From Geobacter sp. OR-1 (GTDB lineage Bacteria > Desulfobacterota > Desulfuromonadia > Geobacterales > DSM-12255): a DNA stretch of 64,000 bases. This document shows positions 63,403 through 64,000 of this stretch, one piece after another; the first letter of the stretch is position 1; each line of letters starts with the position of its first letter. The position numbers were made by a program, and so were the translations under genes. Location of the stretch: the NCBI RefSeq assembly GCF_000813145.1, contig NZ_BAZF01000002.1, positions 310,001 to 374,000 of the forward strand, given 5' to 3'. The notes beneath the pieces were generated by a model, which made no database searches, had not been told where the DNA came from, and saw only the letters and a program-made list of their open reading frames with translations.

Positions 63403-64000
63403 TTAGAAACTGAATGACAAGCCGACATTGGCGACCTTGTTGTCGGCTATTGTCGGAGTCACATAATCTTCATACCGGTATTCGAGAACCAGGCGAATGT
63501 TCTGCAACGGCGAGTACGCCAGATAAGGCGCATAGACATGCCGTTCAGAGACATAGGTCTGATCGAACAGGTACTCGTATCTCATTGCAGCTATGACATT
63601 GGTGTCAAACATATATTCCGCCTCTGTGGAAACTGCAAGAGAATTGATATAACTCCTGGCCGAGCTGAAGAAAGGATTACTGTCCCTCCCCTTCACACCG
63701 CTCGCACGGAGCCGGAACTTCTGGTACAGCATCTCCAGATCAACGCCAAGCCGGTAATAATCGTTGAAATTCTCCCCGACACCGCCGACGATGTTGGCGT
63801 TACGGCCGGAATAGCCATATGCGGCAACCATTATGGAGAGGTAATCCCAGATACTGTCGCTGTCCAGGTCGATCATCGGTTCGTTGCCCAGGAAATCCGC
63901 ACCGCCGATCTTGAATGACAGATGACCGTAACCCTCCTTATTCTTCTGACCGTTGCGATCCACAACGCCTGCAGCCATAAAGAGCCGCTTGGCAACGACG
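63403..64000 (-). CDS. Outer-membrane beta-barrel protein, C-terminal part
   Basis: The frame is open to the right edge; 199 residues are seen. Alternating hydrophobic strands (YRLGVDLEMLYQKFRLRAS, IRLVLEYRYEDY) and a terminal Phe (VGLSFSF) mark a porin-like barrel end recognised by the BAM machinery. The fragment cannot be assigned to a particular porin family. It is transcribed towards the cytochrome gene. Confidence 0.75.
   Translation of the reverse strand, partial: VVAKRLFMAAGVVDRNGQKNKEGYGHLSFKIGGADFLGNEPMIDLDSDSIWDYLSIMVAAYGYSGRNANIVGGVGENFNDYYRLGVDLEMLYQKFRLRASGVKGRDSNPFFSSARSYINSLAVSTEAEYMFDTNVIAAMRYEYLFDQTYVSERHVYAPYLAYSPLQNIRLVLEYRYEDYVTPTIADNKVANVGLSFSF

Overview
The window looks like the chromosome of a Geobacter-type deltaproteobacterium (Desulfuromonadota). 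The grounds are the tungsten-type aldehyde:ferredoxin oxidoreductase, a monoheme cytochrome next to an outer-membrane barrel, several sensory proteins (chemoreceptor, PAS kinase, PilZ protein) and the general look of the housekeeping genes. This is inference from gene content; no search was run. It has two parts that meet at a tRNA-Gly(CCC) gene at 34871-34945.

Positions 1 to about 34.8 kb are a mobile element, probably an integrative conjugative element or integrated plasmid. From the left edge: a leftward three-gene operon of a C5-cytosine DNA methyltransferase, a 988-residue protein with two GHKL ATPase modules, and a receiver-like protein cut by the window edge; two small unknown genes; then a leftward operon of about 21 genes (27076 to 5076) for an F-type type IV secretion/mating apparatus: OmpA-like, DsbC-like, TraA, TraL, TraE, TraK, TraB, TraV, TraC, TraN, a large Cys-rich protein, TraW, a lipoprotein, TraU, TrbC, TrbI, a TraF-type S26 peptidase, two membrane proteins, TraG and a small protein. 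TraF and TraH of the F system, a coupling protein, a relaxase and an integrase are not in the window. Diverging rightward is a plasmid-maintenance block: an AlpA-like HTH protein, a TrfA-family replication initiator followed by six iterons and a DnaA-box/AT-rich region (a plasmid-type origin), small unknown proteins, a sigma-70-like protein, a HicB-like protein, a ParM/ParR-type partition pair, an AbiEi-Fic fusion and an HU protein. Three transcription units (tra, alpA-trfA, parM) share a 20-base promoter-like motif, and the element encodes its own sigma-like protein, which suggests a private regulatory circuit.

From 34.9 kb to the right end the DNA is mostly housekeeping: flgM, guaA, guaB, an M42 peptidase, a bifunctional nuclease, miaB, a PpiD/SurA-type foldase, purC, a SprA-like protein, a class II aldolase-like protein with an aldehyde:ferredoxin oxidoreductase, a ParD/ParE pair, a DUF4160/DUF2442 pair, nucleotide-sugar and signalling genes (manC, PAS kinase, PilZ, cupin, rfbD, rfbB), lptD-folC-accD-trpA, a chemoreceptor, a cytochrome c and the end of an outer-membrane barrel protein.

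Five reading frames (the Cys-rich tra protein, the oxidoreductase twice, parE and accD) are each broken by one extra base in a homopolymer. Because accD is normally essential, at least some of these are probably sequence errors, so the frameshifts should not be read as biology without checking.
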